Assembly: GCA_049514555.1 (NCBI GenBank)
Contig: JBEKUY010000007.1
Coordinates: 69,696-133,695, forward strand
DNA from: JBEKUY01 sp049514555
Lineage (GTDB): Bacteria > Acidobacteriota > Terriglobia > Acidiferrales > UBA7541
DNA length: 64,000 nucleotides
Reading direction: 5' to 3'
Below are positions 52,712 to 62,300 of the stretch, in pieces. The notes under the pieces were generated by a model that had not been told where the DNA came from, ran no database searches, and saw only the letters and a program-made list of their open reading frames with translations. A program made the position numbers and the translations under genes. Positions within the stretch are counted from its first letter, which is position 1. Each line of letters begins with the position of its first letter.

Positions 52712-53734
52712 CTACGAGCGGGTGGGGCGAGAGACGAACTCGTCAAGGACTAGCCGGGCGAGGCGGCGAGGATCGTGGCGGATGACGCCGTGCTCTTCAA
52801 GCAGATCGTCCGCGACCACGCGGAGGCCGAGCTTCTTGAGCGGCCCGGTTTCCGCGAGGATCGCTTCGGCTCCGGCAGCGCGGTAGCGCCGCGCTACGTC
52901 GGACGAGACCGGTCGCCGATTGGCGATCACGAAGTCGATGAAGCGGCGCGAGGTGTGCTTCAAAATCGCGCGAACGTGATCGTCGAGGCTGTAGCCGGTC
53001 GTTTCGCCGGGCTGCGTCATGAGATTGGCAATGTAAACGCACGTGGCGCGGGATCGCGCGATCGCTTGCGTGATTTCGGGAATGAGTAGGTTGGGCAGGA
53101 TGCTGGTGTACAGGGAGCCCGGACCAAGCAGGATGAGATCGGCACGCGCAATTGCCTCGAGCGCTTCCGGTAGAGGCTTGACGCGCCGCGGAACCAGCCC
53201 CATCCGGCAGATGGGTTTGTCGCTGCGGCTGATGCGGGTTTCGCCCTGGACGCGACGGCCGCCGGCGAGCGTGGCCTCCAAAGTGACGTTGGCCAGCGTC
53301 GAGGGAAAGATGCGCCCGCGGATCGCGAGGACTTGGCCGCTGACCCGGACCGCTTCGGTGAAATCGCCGCTGACGTGGCTGAGCGCAGTCAAAAAGAGAT
53401 TGCCGAAGCTGTGGCCTCGAAGGCCGCGGCCGGCGTGGAAACGGTACTGAAAGAGCCGGCTGAGCAGGGCCTCGTCGTCCGATAGGGCCACGAGGCAATT
53501 GCGAATGTCGCCGGGCGGCAGGATGCGGTAGTCGCGGCGCAAGCGGCCCGAACTGCCCCCATCATCGGTCACAGTGACGACCGCGGCAAGGTCGGCAATG
53601 GGCCGCTCGGGGCGTTCGGCGGCGTTCAGAGCTACATGCTCCTTCAAGCCGCGGAGAAGAGTCGAGAGTCCGGTGCCGCCGCCCAGCGCGACGATGCGCG
53701 CGCCGCAGCACGGCTTGCGAGTCGCTTTCTTCAA
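52712..53734 (-). CDS. yvcK: YvcK/GlmR-family UDP-sugar-binding regulator
   Basis: The 340 residues begin the family fold with IVALGGGTGLSTLLRGLKEH. VVTVTDDGGSSGRLRRDYRILPPGDIRNCLVALS and GHSFGNLFLTALSHVSGDFTEAV follow, and later LGPGSLYTSILPNLLIPEI. Family members bind UDP-GlcNAc and steer carbon between gluconeogenesis and cell-wall synthesis. It lies 18 bp downstream of a TPR gene on the same strand, not in the usual rapZ-whiA context. The related CofD transferase is excluded by the YvcK signature glycine motif and the lack of F420 genes nearby. Confidence 0.93.
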   Translation of the reverse strand: MKKATRKPCCGARIVALGGGTGLSTLLRGLKEHVALNAAERPERPIADLAAVVTVTDDGGSSGRLRRDYRILPPGDIRNCLVALSDDEALLSRLFQYRFHAGRGLRGHSFGNLFLTALSHVSGDFTEAVRVSGQVLAIRGRIFPSTLANVTLEATLAGGRRVQGETRISRSDKPICRMGLVPRRVKPLPEALEAIARADLILLGPGSLYTSILPNLLIPEITQAIARSRATCVYIANLMTQPGETTGYSLDDHVRAILKHTSRRFIDFVIANRRPVSSDVARRYRAAGAEAILAETGPLKKLGLRVVADDLLEEHGVIRHDPRRLARLVLDEFVSRPTRS

Positions 53735-53752
53735 ATGGTTTCCGTCCGCGAA

Positions 53753-54388
53753 CTACCCGAGGAAGCCTTCGCGCTCCGGATAGAGAAGCTCCGTGAAGCG
53801 GGGATCTTCCTGGAGGAAAGCGAAGTCCTCGTCGTTCCGCGCGTGATAACGATTTTCGGGCCGGAGCTGGATGGCCAGCTTCAGATTCTCCATGGCCGAT
53901 TCGGCCTCTCCGGTCAGGCAATCGAGCGCAGCCAGGGCATAGATGATGTGGTCGGCTTTGGGAGCGAGCTTCTTCGCGCGGAGCAGAAGCTCGCGCGCTT
54001 CGTCCCAGCGGCCGAGATTCATCATGGCGACCCCGCGCTGATAGTATTCCTCAAGTGTCCGCGGCGTGTGGTTCTGAATCGGCTTCAGGCGCTGCTCGAT
54101 GATGCGCAGATGCATGCTGGCGCGGTCGGCAAGTTCTTTGCTGGGACCTCCCATCACTTTCTCGAGCTCTTGCCGGGCGCGGAGCAGCTTCTGCTGCTGA
54201 AACAAGATCACGGCGTCTTCATATTGCTTAAGTTGCGCCTGCACGCGAGGGTCACTCAGCTCGACGCCGCCCCGCTGCGGCGGTGGACTCTTAGACAAAG
54301 GCTTCTTTTTGAATAACTTAGCGGCCATTCGAGGCACCATATGGGCACGGCCGGATACCGGCCGGGACGATTTTTTGGCCTTCGTCAT
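53753..54388 (-). CDS. TPR-repeat protein
   Basis: The 211 residues have a basic, probably unstructured N-terminus (to about 40). Helical hairpins follow: QYEDAVILFQQQKLLRARQELEKVM, ASMHLRIIEQRL, EEYYQRGVAMMNLGRWDEARELLLRAKKLAP, and HIIYALAALDCLTGEAESAMENLKLAIQLRPENRYHARND. The last two are clear tetratricopeptide repeats. The C-terminal FAFLQEDPRFTELLYPE is a frequent closing segment of bacterial TPR proteins. No signal peptide. It precedes yvcK by 18 bp and is likely co-transcribed; the partner is unknown. Confidence 0.85.
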   Translation of the reverse strand: MTKAKKSSRPVSGRAHMVPRMAAKLFKKKPLSKSPPPQRGGVELSDPRVQAQLKQYEDAVILFQQQKLLRARQELEKVMGGPSKELADRASMHLRIIEQRLKPIQNHTPRTLEEYYQRGVAMMNLGRWDEARELLLRAKKLAPKADHIIYALAALDCLTGEAESAMENLKLAIQLRPENRYHARNDEDFAFLQEDPRFTELLYPEREGFLG

Positions 54389-54843
54389 GCGCGGATGTTA
54401 GCAAACACACCGGTTTACGTCAACGCAGGCCGAGATCGTGAGATTTGGCCAACAACTGTAATCTCACAGAGCAGTCTCAGGAGGTTAGTGAGGAATTCGC
54501 CGGAAGCAGGCAGCCCGAATTCGCCGGCCGATCCCACAGCAACTGCAATCCTATTTCTTTCGAGTCTTTTTCGCCCTCTCCAAACCGCAGAGCCTCAAGC
54601 TGTGCGAAACGGGCATACGCGGCTTCTCCCGGCAACTACTGTTTCCCATACCCTTGCCGCATCCAGTTGTCTTTTCAACGATCTCCCGGATCGCGATGTG
54701 TCTCTCCTGTGGGACGCAGCCAAAGCGTAGCCCGGACAGGAAGGCCGGAGAGTTGGCAAAAACGTGACAGCGCATAAGTGCGGGACTGGCCTGCCCTTTA
54801 GTCGTATGCTATAAAGTTCTGACTGCATTCGAGCTAAATACAC
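54389..54843. other. Intergenic region upstream of mglA with a dyad
   Basis: This 455-bp stretch has no supported gene; in particular there is no MglB/roadblock gene before mglA. It contains a perfect dyad, GTGAGATT (54438-54445) and AATCTCAC (54460-54467), 14 nt apart, which could be an operator or a stem. TATAAA at 54810-54815 is a plausible -10 box for mglA. Confidence 0.5.
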
Positions 54844-55431
54844 GTGCCGTTCATCAACTTTCCCGCGCGCGAAATCAACTGCAAGCTCGTGTACTACGGT
54901 CCCGGTCTGGGCGGAAAGACCGCGAACCTGCAATGGATTTACGACCACACCGGACAAACGCAAAAAGGGAAGATGATCTCGCTCGCGACCGAGACGGATC
55001 GCACGTTGTTCTTTGATTTTCTTCCGCTGGATCTCGGCACCGTGCGCGGCTTCAAGACGCGCTTTCATTTGTACACGGTGCCCGGCCAAGTCTTCTACGA
55101 GGCCAGCCGGAAGCTCATCTTGAAGGGGGCGGACGGCGTGGTGTTCGTGGCCGACTCGCAGGAAGAGCGTCTCGACGCCAATCTGGAAACCCTCGAGAAC
55201 CTGCAGGAACATCTGAAAGAGCACAACCTGAACTTCGCCACGATTCCTTACGTCCTGCAGCTCAACAAGCGCGACCTGCCGAATATTCTTGCACCCGCGG
55301 ACCTGGCCAAGCATCTGCAGCAAAAGGGCGAGCCGGTACTTGAAGCCGTTGCGATCACGGGCCAGGGCGTCTTCGAAACCTTGAAGGATTTGGCCAAGCT
55401 CGTCCTAGCCGAACTCAAAAAGGGCGGTTAG
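54844..55431 (+). CDS. mglA: MglA-type small Ras-like GTPase
   Basis: The GTG at 54844 begins a 195-residue MglA: MPFINFPAREINCKLVYYGPGLGGKTANLQWIY, with the P-loop GPGLGGKT at 19-26. The family-specific switch II is YTVPGQVFY, with TVPG in place of DxxG, and the base-recognition NKRD is in LQLNKRDLP. In Myxococcus MglA sets the leading cell pole and is turned over by MglB. No roadblock-domain mglB is visible on either side, so the GAP, if any, is elsewhere. Similar orphan MglA genes are common in Acidobacteriota. Confidence 0.94.
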   Translation: MPFINFPAREINCKLVYYGPGLGGKTANLQWIYDHTGQTQKGKMISLATETDRTLFFDFLPLDLGTVRGFKTRFHLYTVPGQVFYEASRKLILKGADGVVFVADSQEERLDANLETLENLQEHLKEHNLNFATIPYVLQLNKRDLPNILAPADLAKHLQQKGEPVLEAVAITGQGVFETLKDLAKLVLAELKKGG

Positions 55432-55572
55432 CGCCTGGCCTCATTTTTCCTGCAACCAACCGTTCTTCTCCGCCGCGAGACATGACGACCGTGAACTGTT
55501 TCTTGATTGCTAGACGAACGTCGCGGTTCAAAGCACAGCCGGGATGCTGTCATCGGCGGGCTGCGCAGAACC

Positions 55573-56475
55573 TCACCTTGGGTTCTGGAAGACCCTAAAT
55601 GTCACTTCTACTGGAACGCGCACGGATACAGGCTGACCGTCCGGGCCTGTCGCTGCCTGGAATCTCCATTTCGAGACTGATTCTGTCGCTGCTTGCGTCA
55701 GGTGGGGACATCCTGGGATTCCTCGGACGACGGCAATGTCACCTACGCGGCCTTGGGGCGTTACAACGACCTTTAAACCGACACTTCCTTGGCAACTGGC
55801 GCGGTGCGCTGCGTCGTTGTATAGGGGATTTCTGCAATTAAGACACCGTGGCATTCCCACGCCACCGACCCCTGCTTCGTAAACTCCGTCCTTTGGGACG
55901 TATGTCTCCAGACTAGGCGGCAGCAGCGCGGCGAACTGCTCGGTCAGGGGGAGCAAAGCCGTCACGGTCGCAGGTTTCCGCGAAAGATGCGCGTCTGAAA
56001 CCGTCAGAGTGATTCCGATTCCGCTTGCGAGTTTCGAGAACGAACCGGAAACCCAAGTGCTTCCTCCGGCTTTGCTCGCGAAGGCGTAGTCCGTGTCGCA
56101 CTCTACCGGCCGCCCTGCCTGCTCCGCTAAATGATCACGCCGGTCGAGGAGCGGTCGAATGGCAGAACGATCGATCATCTGGAGTTCAGGATAGCGTCGA
56201 GCGAAGTACGCAGAAACCTGATCGGCGAGCCATGACCCAAATTGAGCACGCATCCCCTCGGGCCCCGTAAGGTCGAAGACAAGAATCTTCTTTGCATGGA
56301 TCTTTTGCAGGGAGTGGCCAACACGCTCCGCCAAATCATTGATCTTCGCTTCGACCTGGTCGTCAGGTGTAGCGGTCTTGTCCTCTTGAGCAGTTGCAGG
56401 GCTCGCGAGGAGCAAAGCCACTCCCGCGCAGATGGCCGCAGTCAGGGCGGCCCCGCAAAGCAGTTTGCTGGTCAT
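55573..56475 (-). CDS. Secreted protein with C-terminal TonB-like domain
   Basis: A signal peptide (LLCGAALTAAICAGVALLLASPATAQ) precedes an alpha/beta domain (about 40-190), KILVFDLTGPEGMRAQFGSWLADQVSAYFARRYPELQMIDR, which resembles FlgO/TolB-N-like lipoprotein domains. A cysteine pair (CLNCRNP) follows. The last 80 residues are TonB-C-like: GSVGLKVVVTPQGRVGDIAVVRGIPGCPHLTQAATESVSKWRFQAA. There is no separate membrane anchor beyond the signal, so it is probably a soluble periplasmic protein unable to couple to ExbBD. Cys residues suggest disulfides. Function unknown; the two-part description is moderately sure. Confidence 0.75.
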   Translation of the reverse strand: MTSKLLCGAALTAAICAGVALLLASPATAQEDKTATPDDQVEAKINDLAERVGHSLQKIHAKKILVFDLTGPEGMRAQFGSWLADQVSAYFARRYPELQMIDRSAIRPLLDRRDHLAEQAGRPVECDTDYAFASKAGGSTWVSGSFSKLASGIGITLTVSDAHLSRKPATVTALLPLTEQFAALLPPSLETYVPKDGVYEAGVGGVGMPRCLNCRNPLYNDAAHRASCQGSVGLKVVVTPQGRVGDIAVVRGIPGCPHLTQAATESVSKWRFQAATGPDGQPVSVRVPVEVTFRVFQNPR

Positions 56476-56515
56476 GGTGGCCGGATTCTAGCACTTCACC
56501 ACATGTCTGTAACCT

Positions 56516-57511
56516 TCACGCCTCGGCCCCGAGGATCCCTTCGATCCGCTTCAGTTCTTCCGCCGAAAGCCCCAACTTCTTGATCGCCGCCACGTTCTGC
56601 TCGAGCTGTTCCACCTTGCTCGCCCCGATGATCGCGCTGGTCATGCGACTATCTCGTAGAACCCAGGCCAAGGCCATCTGCGCGAGACCCTGCCCGCGCT
56701 CTTTCGCCAGTTCGTTCAACGCCCGCACCTGAGCGAGCCGGCGCTCGTCGAGGTCTTTCTTCTTCAGGAAGCCGTGCGGCTTGGAAACGCGCGAGTCGCC
56801 CGGAACTCCGTCGAGGTAACGCCCCGCCAGCAACCCTTGCGCCAGCGGGCTGAAAGCGATGCATCCGACGCCTTCTGTTCCCAGCCTTTCGAGCAGTCCT
56901 TGCTCGAGCGTTCTCTCAAACATCGAGTACTTGACCTGATGAATCAAGCAAGGCGTCCCGAGCGTGCGCAGGATTCTCACGGCCTCGCCCGTCCGCTGCG
57001 CGTCGTAGTTGGAGATGCCGGCATAGAGCGCCTTCCCCGACCTTACCGCCTGGTCAAGCGCCGACATGGTTTCCTCAAGTGGCGTCTGCGGATCGGGCCG
57101 ATGGTGATAAAAAATGTCCACGTAGTCGAGCCCCATCCGCTTGAGGCTCTGATCCAAGCTGGCCAGAAGATACTTTCGCGAGCCCCAATCGCCGTAGGGC
57201 CCTGGCCACATGTCGTAACCGGCCTTGGTGGAGATCACCATCTCGTCGCGGTAGCCCGCGAAGTCCATCTTCAGTGCCCGCCCGAAATTTTCCTCGGCCG
57301 ATCCCGGCGGCGGCCCGTAATTGTTGGCTAAGTCGAAATGAGTGACGCCGAGATCGAACGCCCGCCGCAGCATCGCCTGGCAGTTCTTGAAGCTGTCCAC
57401 TCCGCCGAAGTTGTGCCACAGCCCCAGGGAAATCGCGGGCAGTTGCAGGCCGCTCTTGCCGCAGCGGCGGTAGAGCATCGTGTCGTAGCGTTCGTTGCTG
57501 GCCGAGTACAA
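56516..57511 (-). CDS. Aldo/keto reductase (L-glyceraldehyde 3-phosphate reductase/YghZ type), TTG start
   Basis: The sequence tracks the YghZ/GpsA-like AKR14 group: CGKSGLQLPAISLGLWHNFGG, FDLANNYGPPPGSAEENFGRAL, STKAGYDMWPGPYGDWGSRKYLLASLDQSLKRMGLDYVDIFYHHRPD and GCIAFSPLAQGLLAGRYL. The catalytic D, Y, K and H are all present. Family proteins begin about ten residues before the MLYRRCG methionine. A TTG at 57511, with GGAAGGGAG upstream, gives that length (331 residues). A longer ATG frame to 57568 lacks support. Substrates may be methylglyoxal or L-glyceraldehyde 3-phosphate. It diverges from the GPH transporter. Confidence 0.9.
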   Translation of the reverse strand: MYSASNERYDTMLYRRCGKSGLQLPAISLGLWHNFGGVDSFKNCQAMLRRAFDLGVTHFDLANNYGPPPGSAEENFGRALKMDFAGYRDEMVISTKAGYDMWPGPYGDWGSRKYLLASLDQSLKRMGLDYVDIFYHHRPDPQTPLEETMSALDQAVRSGKALYAGISNYDAQRTGEAVRILRTLGTPCLIHQVKYSMFERTLEQGLLERLGTEGVGCIAFSPLAQGLLAGRYLDGVPGDSRVSKPHGFLKKKDLDERRLAQVRALNELAKERGQGLAQMALAWVLRDSRMTSAIIGASKVEQLEQNVAAIKKLGLSAEELKRIEGILGAEA

Positions 57512-57905
57512 GGTAGATCTCCCTTCCACGAGCTGCGCTGTTTCTGAGCCCGGTTCGATGCGGACCAAGAGTTTATATCACCTTCTTCGGGCTCGAAGAC
57601 TCGGGATCACCGCGACTGACGCTGCCGGCAAGACCTCCCCGTTCGCGGCATTGTTCGGACTCTGATCCTCTCGCCACTGATGGCGTTGGGGCCGTGACCC
57701 CCGGTGTGTGAGACTCAAACCGGGGCCTTCCGCAGTTCCCCTTGGTGTAGTACCTTGCCATCGCACAATTCAGGGAGGCCGCCACCGGGCGAACGTGGGA
57801 TGTGCGCGAACGCGTGCACAGCAGGAGTGAGTGGATCGAAAGAGGCGGTCGGCTGTCCCCATTCGTTGCGCGCCGGGTTTTGTCGGGTTCCTTGAGGAGG
57901 ATGGC
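57512..57905. other. Divergent intergenic region between aldo/keto reductase and GPH transporter
   Basis: This 394-bp gap holds no supported gene. It contains an inverted repeat CCCCGGT (57699-57705) / ACCGGGG (57719-57725) with a 13-nt loop, and ends with the strong GAGGAGG of the transporter. It may hold promoters for both flanking genes. Confidence 0.45.
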
Positions 57906-59321
57906 ATGAGCGTACCAGCATCGGACAGGTTGTCGTTTAAGGAGAAAGTCGGATACGGGCTCGGCGACACCGCTTCAAACTTCTATTGGCAAACCTTCCT
58001 GAACTTCCTCATGTTCTTTTATACAGACGTTTTCGGAATCACCGCCGCCGCCGCGGGAACCATGATGCTCGTGGTCCGAACCTGGGACACGGCCGTCGAT
58101 CCAATCATGGGCGTCATCGCGGACCGCACCACTTCGCGCTGGGGCCACTACCGCCCCTACCTGCTGTGGGGCTGCCTGCCCATGGCCATCATGGGCGTGC
58201 TCATGTTCACGACGCCGAATTTGAGTCCGGGCGGCAAGCTCGTGTATGCCTACGTCACCTACAGCCTGATCATGCTGGCCTACACCTTTATCAATGTCCC
58301 CTACTCCGCTCTGATGGGCGTGATCTCTCCGAACTCGCTTGAGCGCACTAGCGTATCCAGCTACCGATTCGTGCTTGCTTATGGCGGCTTGTTTATCGTG
58401 CAAGGCCTCACGCTCCCGATGGTCCAGTTCTTCGGCCGCGGGAATCAGCAGAAGGGGTTCCAGATGGCCATGGTCGTCTACGGAGTTCTGGCCATCGCGT
58501 TGTTCCTGGTCACGTTCATCAGCACCAGGGAGCGCGTGCAGCCCGCCAAGGTCGAGGCCAACACGTTAAAGGAAGACCTCAGGGACCTGTTGCGCAATCG
58601 TCCCTGGGTCGTGGTCTGTTTCATCGGGGTCTTCGCGCTCCTCTACATCTCGATCCGTATGGGCGCGATCATGTATTACTTCACGTACTACGTTGGCGGA
58701 TATCACCTCCAGTTCCACATCGCGGGCCGCCTCTTCGACCACAACTTCGGCATCGCGGCGCTGGTCTCTCTGTTCATGGCCCTGGGCACGGTGGGCGTGA
58801 TCTTCGGCGCGAGCATGGCTCGGCCGCTCGCCCAGCTCTTCGGCGGGAAGAAGCGGGCGTACATCATCCTCATGACCGCCGCGAGCGTCCTCACTGTCCT
58901 GTTCTTTTTCATCCCGCGCGACAAGATCGCCCTGGTCTTCGTGACCCACATCCTGATCTCGACGCTATTCGCGCCCACTTCGCCATTGCTCTGGGCCTTT
59001 TACGCGGATACGGCGGACTATTCGGAGTGGAAGACGGGCCGCCGCGCCACAGGACTGGTTTTCTCCGCGGCATCCTTTTCCCAGAAGCTGGGATGGGCGC
59101 TCGGCGGGGCCCTGCTTGGGTGGCTGCTGGCCCACTTTGGCTTCCGGGCGCACGTCGTGCAGTCGGCCCAGGTGCAGACCGGCATTCGCTACATGATGAG
59201 CTTCATTCCCGCGGTCACCGGCTTCCTCTCAGCGGCTGCCGTTCTCTTCTACGAACTGGATGACTCCTTCATGGTGAAGATCGAGCAAGATTTAAAGCAG
59301 CGCAAGGGAGCGCAGGGTTAG
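57906..59321 (+). CDS. GPH-family sugar:cation symporter (MFS)
   Basis: GAGGAGG precedes the ATG at 57906. The 471 residues have about twelve membrane helices and the glycoside-pentoside-hexuronide family features. GYGLGDTASNFYWQTFLNFLMFFYTDVFGI lies at the N-terminus and VVRTWDTAVDPIMGVIADRTTSRWGHYRPYLLWG in the helix 2-3 loop. SPLLWAFYADTADYSEWKTGRRATGLVFSAASFSQKLGWALGGALLGW lies in the second half. Relatives such as XylP and MelB take up beta-xylosides or disaccharides with H+ or Na+. It is followed 67 bp later by a 1150-residue cytoplasmic protein that could process the imported sugar. Confidence 0.93.
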   Translation: MSVPASDRLSFKEKVGYGLGDTASNFYWQTFLNFLMFFYTDVFGITAAAAGTMMLVVRTWDTAVDPIMGVIADRTTSRWGHYRPYLLWGCLPMAIMGVLMFTTPNLSPGGKLVYAYVTYSLIMLAYTFINVPYSALMGVISPNSLERTSVSSYRFVLAYGGLFIVQGLTLPMVQFFGRGNQQKGFQMAMVVYGVLAIALFLVTFISTRERVQPAKVEANTLKEDLRDLLRNRPWVVVCFIGVFALLYISIRMGAIMYYFTYYVGGYHLQFHIAGRLFDHNFGIAALVSLFMALGTVGVIFGASMARPLAQLFGGKKRAYIILMTAASVLTVLFFFIPRDKIALVFVTHILISTLFAPTSPLLWAFYADTADYSEWKTGRRATGLVFSAASFSQKLGWALGGALLGWLLAHFGFRAHVVQSAQVQTGIRYMMSFIPAVTGFLSAAAVLFYELDDSFMVKIEQDLKQRKGAQG

Positions 59322-59388
59322 GCTGAGCTAGGGTCTTTGCCCAGGTGGAGCGGTCGCTCGCCGGGGCTTCATAGGTAACCGGGAAACA

Positions 59389-62300
59389 ATGGCCGATCGC
59401 ACCATCTTCGTCGCCGACTCGCCCTTGAAGCGCGGCCCGCGCCGCGTGGAAGGCGGCCACCTTGACATGGGCGGCGAACGCTACTATCGCATCGTCAATT
59501 ACGACGCGATGCCGCCGTTTTTCATGAGCCTGGTCAGCGATTCGGACCACTGGCTCTTCATCTCGAGCAACGGCGGCCTCACTGCTGGTCGCCGCGACCC
59601 GGATTGCGCCCTCTTCCCCTATTACACTGACGACCGCATCCACGACAGCCAGGACCAGACGGGCAGCAAGACGCTCCTGCTCGTCTCCCGTGGCGACCGA
59701 ACGTTTCTCTGGGAGCCCTTCTCGCAGCGCTACGACGGCTTGTACCAGCTCACGCGCAACCTCTACAAGGGCGTCTTCGGCAACAAGATCATCTTCGAAG
59801 AGATCAACCACGGCCTCTCACTGGCCTTTTCCTATGCGTGGATGAGCAGCGAGCGCTTCGGTTTCGTGCGGCGCGCCACGCTTGTCAATCAGGGCGCCGG
59901 CCCTGTCGCCATCGAACTTCTCGACGGCATCCAGAACTTGCTGCCCCACGGACTCACGCGCCGCTTTCAGATGGAGTACAGCACTCTGGCCGATGGATAC
60001 AAGGAAGCCGAACTCGAGCGAGAAACTGGCCTGGCCCTCTTCCGGCTCAGCTCCGTCCCGACGGACCGGGCCGAGCCCAGCGAAGCCCTTCGTGTGACTA
60101 CGGTCTGGTCCGAAGGCCTCGATTCACCGGCGCGGCTCCTCTCTGCGGCGCAGCTCGACCGCTTCCGCGAAGGCCGGCCCGTGCAGGAGGAGACCGAAGT
60201 CCGCGGGCGCCGCGGGGCGTACTTCCTGAACGCCCGGCTCACGCTTCCCGTCGACGCGCAGAAAAAGTGGCACGTCGTCGCTGAGGTAAATCAGGACGCG
60301 GCCGGTGTTGCCGCCGTGCTCCAGTTCCTTCGTTCGAAGAAAGACGTGAGCGCCGAGCTCGGGGAGGATGTCGAGCGCGGCACGCGCAACCTCGTTCGCA
60401 TCGTCGCCGCCGCCGACGGCCTCCAGCTCACCGAGGACGAGCTCAGCACTTGGCGCCACTTCTCCAACGCGCTCTTCAATGCCATGCGCGGCGGCGTTCC
60501 CGATCGGGGCTATTCGATCTCGCGTTCCGACCTGAAAACGTTTCTTGCCAAAGCCAATCGCGAAGTCGTGACGCGCCACGCTGACTTCCTGGACGCGCTG
60601 CCGGAGACGATCCAGCACGGTCAACTTCTGGCTCTGGCCCACGAACGTGGAGACCCCGATCTCGAGCGGCTCGCTCACGAATATTTGCCACTCACTTTCA
60701 GCCGCCGCCACGGCGATCCCAGCCGTCCCTGGAATATCTTCTCCATCGAAGTGAAGGACCAGCACGGCGAAAAGATCCTCAACTACCAGGGCAATTGGCG
60801 CGACATCTTCCAAAACTGGGAAGCCCTCGCGCTTTCCTTCCCGGGCTATATCGAGAGCATGATCTTCAAGTTCTTGGACGCCTCCACCGCCGACGGGTAC
60901 AACCCGTACCGCGTCGCGCGCGACGGTTTCGATTGGGAAGTGCTCGACCCGCACGATCCCTGGTCGTACATCGGCTATTGGGGTGACCACCAGGCCATCT
61001 ACCTGTTGAAGCTGCTCGAGGAGTCGGCGCGCTACCATCCCGGCGCAATCGCCGGCTTCCTCACGCGTCGCGTCTTCACCTTCGCGAACGTTCCTTACCG
61101 CATCAAGCCCTACGACGCGCTGCTCCACGACCCGCGCAACACCGTCGAGTTCGATGCCGCGCTCGACCGCCAAATCCGTGGGCGAGTGGCCGCGCTGGGA
61201 GAGGATGGCAAATTCCTGCGGAGCGCGGATGGCGAGCCCTGCCGCGTGAACTTGACCGAAAAGCTGCTCGTCCTGCTGCTGGCCAAGCTTTCCAACTACG
61301 TTCCCGAGGCCGGTATCTGGATGAACACGCAGCGTCCTGAGTGGAACGACGCGAATAACGCCCTGGTCGGCTCCGGCGCCTCCATGGTGACGCTCTATTA
61401 TCTGCGCCGCTTCCTATCCTTCTGCCGTGACCTTTTCCCCGCGGCCAATTCGCAAAGTATCGACATCTCCTCGGAAGTGGCGGAGACGTTTCGGCGCGTG
61501 GCTGATGCCCTGCGGCGCTTCCTGCCCCTGCTCGCCGGCCCGATCTCCGATCGGGATCGCAAAGCGCTCCTCGACGCGCTGGGCGCAGCCGGGAGCGACT
61601 ATCGCACCAAGCTTTACGCCGAGGGGCTTTCCGGGGCCCGCACTCCCGTGAGCATGGAGGAGCTGCGCGCATTCTGCGAATTGGCGCTTCGTCACATCGA
61701 CCACTCGATTCGCGCCAACCGGCGCGATGATGGGCTCTATCACTCCTACAACCTCATCAAAGTGGCCGGCGGCAACGAAATCGCCATTCGCCGCCTGTAC
61801 GAAATGTTGGAAGGGCAGGTGGCTGTTCTGAGCTCGGGCGCTCTCTCCGCCGCGCTTCTGGATGCCCTCAGAAGCAGCCGTCTCTACCGTGCGGATCAAG
61901 AGAGCTACGTTCTTTATCCCGACCGCCGGCTGCCGCGTTTTCTCGAGAAGAACAACATTCCCGCGGCGGCGCTCGAGAAGTCGAAACTCCTGACCGAGCT
62001 GCTGCGCCGTGGCGACCGCCGCATCGTGGTGCGCGACGTCGGTGGCGTGGCCCACTTCAACGCGGCCTTCCGCAACGCCGGGAGGCTCCAGGAGGCCCTC
62101 GCGGCGCTGAAGGACGGGGAGTATCGCGCTCTCGCCGAAAAAGAGAGTGCGCTGATTCTCGATCTGTACGAGCGAGTGTTCGATCATCAGTCCTTCACCG
62201 GCCGCTCCGGTACGTTCTACAAGTACGAGGGGCTGGGGTGCATCTACTGGCACATGGTGTCCAAGCTGCTCCTCGCAGTCCGGGAAGTTTGGGAACGCGC

